A stretch of DNA of 5,387 nucleotides from CAZIOH01 sp964540815 (GTDB lineage Bacteria > Myxococcota_A > Polyangia > Fen-1088): the NCBI GenBank assembly GCA_964540815.1, contig CAZIOH010000183.1, forward strand, positions 1 to 5,387. The letters run 5' to 3'. Below the pieces are notes generated by a model, which was not told where the DNA came from, ran no database searches, and worked only from the letters and a program-made list of their open reading frames with translations. Numbering within the stretch: position 1 is the first letter of the stretch; every line of letters starts with the position of its first letter. Shown here piece after piece: positions 5,047-5,387 of the stretch. Position numbers and translations under genes: made by a program.

Positions 5047-5052
5047 TTGAGA

Positions 5053-5387
5053 GTGCCCAAAGTTAAACTGTCTTCGAATGTCGTCATGTCCCTGTTCGCC
5101 GTACTGGCAACGACCGCAATCGCCTGTGGAGGGTCGAGTACCTCCAATCCGGATGGCGGCGACGCCGGCGGTGCCGGAGGCAAGACCGACGGGGGAACCG
5201 GCGGTAAAGCCGGAGCCGGTGGCGGCGGGGCCGGTGGAAACATCGGAGGCAAGGGCGGTGGCGGCACGGCCGGTGGCGGCACGATTGGAAGCGGTGGCAC
5301 GGCCGGTGGCGGTACGGGCGGAGCCGGTACGGGCGGGGCCGGCACGGGTGGTGGCGGCACGGCGGGCGGCGGAACGGCGGGCGGCGG
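5053..5387 (+). CDS. Predicted lipoprotein with glycine-rich repeat stalk (continues beyond right edge)
   Basis: I do not recognise a named family. The 111 complete codons visible start at GTG and encode a signal peptide: basic MPKVKL, a hydrophobic stretch VVMSLFAVLATTAIA (10-24), then Cys25 in a plausible lipobox (AIAC). Cleavage before Cys25 would give a lipid-anchored protein. Gly follows the Cys, so there is no Asp+2 inner-membrane retention signal, and the outer membrane or surface is likely. The mature part starts GGSSTSNPDGGD and becomes almost pure Gly with Thr, Ala and a few Lys/Asp, ending in Thr-Ala-Gly-Gly-Gly type repeats. Such stalks are common in myxobacterial lipoproteins, where they precede a folded surface domain; that domain, if present, lies outside the window. 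The gene points away from the prs cluster and has its own strong promoter and ribosome binding site. The first codons (AAA, GTT, AAA, TCT, AAT) are less GC-rich than the rest. Function is unknown. Confidence 0.85.
   Translation, partial: MPKVKLSSNVVMSLFAVLATTAIACGGSSTSNPDGGDAGGAGGKTDGGTGGKAGAGGGGAGGNIGGKGGGGTAGGGTIGSGGTAGGGTGGAGTGGAGTGGGGTAGGGTAGG
5266..5387 (+). repeat. 15-bp tandem repeats in the lipoprotein gene
   Basis: Eight consecutive units each start with ACG. Seven are 15 bases long (the last cut by the window edge) and one, 5281-5298, is 18. They encode TAGGG, TIGSGG, TAGGG, TGGAG, TGGAG, TGGGG, TAGGG and TAGG(G). All lengths are multiples of three, so gain or loss of units would change the stalk length without breaking the frame. 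Copies differ mainly at third positions, which suggests the protein pattern is kept. The array runs off the window. Confidence 0.85.

Noticed and set aside
4632..5052. tRNA gene upstream of prs, as seen next to prs in some bacteria
   Set aside because: I found no cloverleaf, no T-loop GGTTCGAATC-type motif and no 7-bp acceptor stem at tRNA spacing on either strand.
4944..5360. Pro-rich minus-strand frame opposite the lipoprotein
   Set aside because: Its poly-Pro/Ala sequence is the antisense reading of the Gly repeats; the plus strand has promoter, ribosome binding site and signal peptide.
5053..5387. Resemblance to mycobacterial PE_PGRS proteins
   Set aside because: The Gly-rich repeats look alike, but there is no PE domain; a lipoprotein signal peptide is present instead, and the neighbouring cluster is not mycobacterial in arrangement.
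5266..5387. CRISPR-like array
   Set aside because: Units are 15 bases, coding, in frame and without spacers.

Overview
The window is GC-rich and holds one tightly packed housekeeping gene cluster on the minus strand plus the start of an unrelated gene on the plus strand. The combination suggests a member of the Myxococcota or a related high-GC 'deltaproteobacterial' lineage. The support is a prs-rplY-pth-rpsF-rpsR-rplI-dnaB order, a long CTC/TL5-type L25 with an Ala/Lys tail, a zinc-type S18, and a lipoprotein with a very glycine-rich stalk of the kind common in myxobacteria. This placement is inference; no rRNA or other marker is present.

Minus strand, in transcription order (right to left): prs (PRPP synthase, GTG start at 4631), rplY/ctc (L25, start 3644), pth (peptidyl-tRNA hydrolase, preferred start 2792), rpsF (S6, start 2065), rpsR (S18, start 1520), rplI (L9, start 1200) and dnaB (replicative helicase, start about 611, running off the left edge). 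Gaps are 2 to 142 bases. A likely promoter (4735-4764) lies upstream of prs, followed by a structured leader. Hairpins sit after L25, in the rpsF leader, and between rplI and dnaB. The last is a GC-rich hairpin followed by a T-rich run and looks like a true or partial terminator. The cluster couples nucleotide precursor supply (PRPP), ribosome parts, recycling of peptidyl-tRNA, and the replication helicase.

Bases 4632-5052 form a divergent intergenic region of 421 bases with no convincing gene. It carries the prs promoter and leader, two mutually exclusive hairpins, three helically spaced direct repeats (4856-4887), and a near-consensus sigma70-type promoter for the plus strand (4988-5016) overlapped and flanked by small dyads.

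Plus strand, 5053 to the right edge: the N-terminus of a predicted lipoprotein whose mature part is almost entirely Gly/Thr/Ala, ending in 15-bp tandem repeats that continue past the window.

I see no CRISPR array, mobile element, tRNA, rRNA or defence-type system. The housekeeping cluster is ordinary. The least explained parts are the divergent control region and the repeat-bearing lipoprotein.
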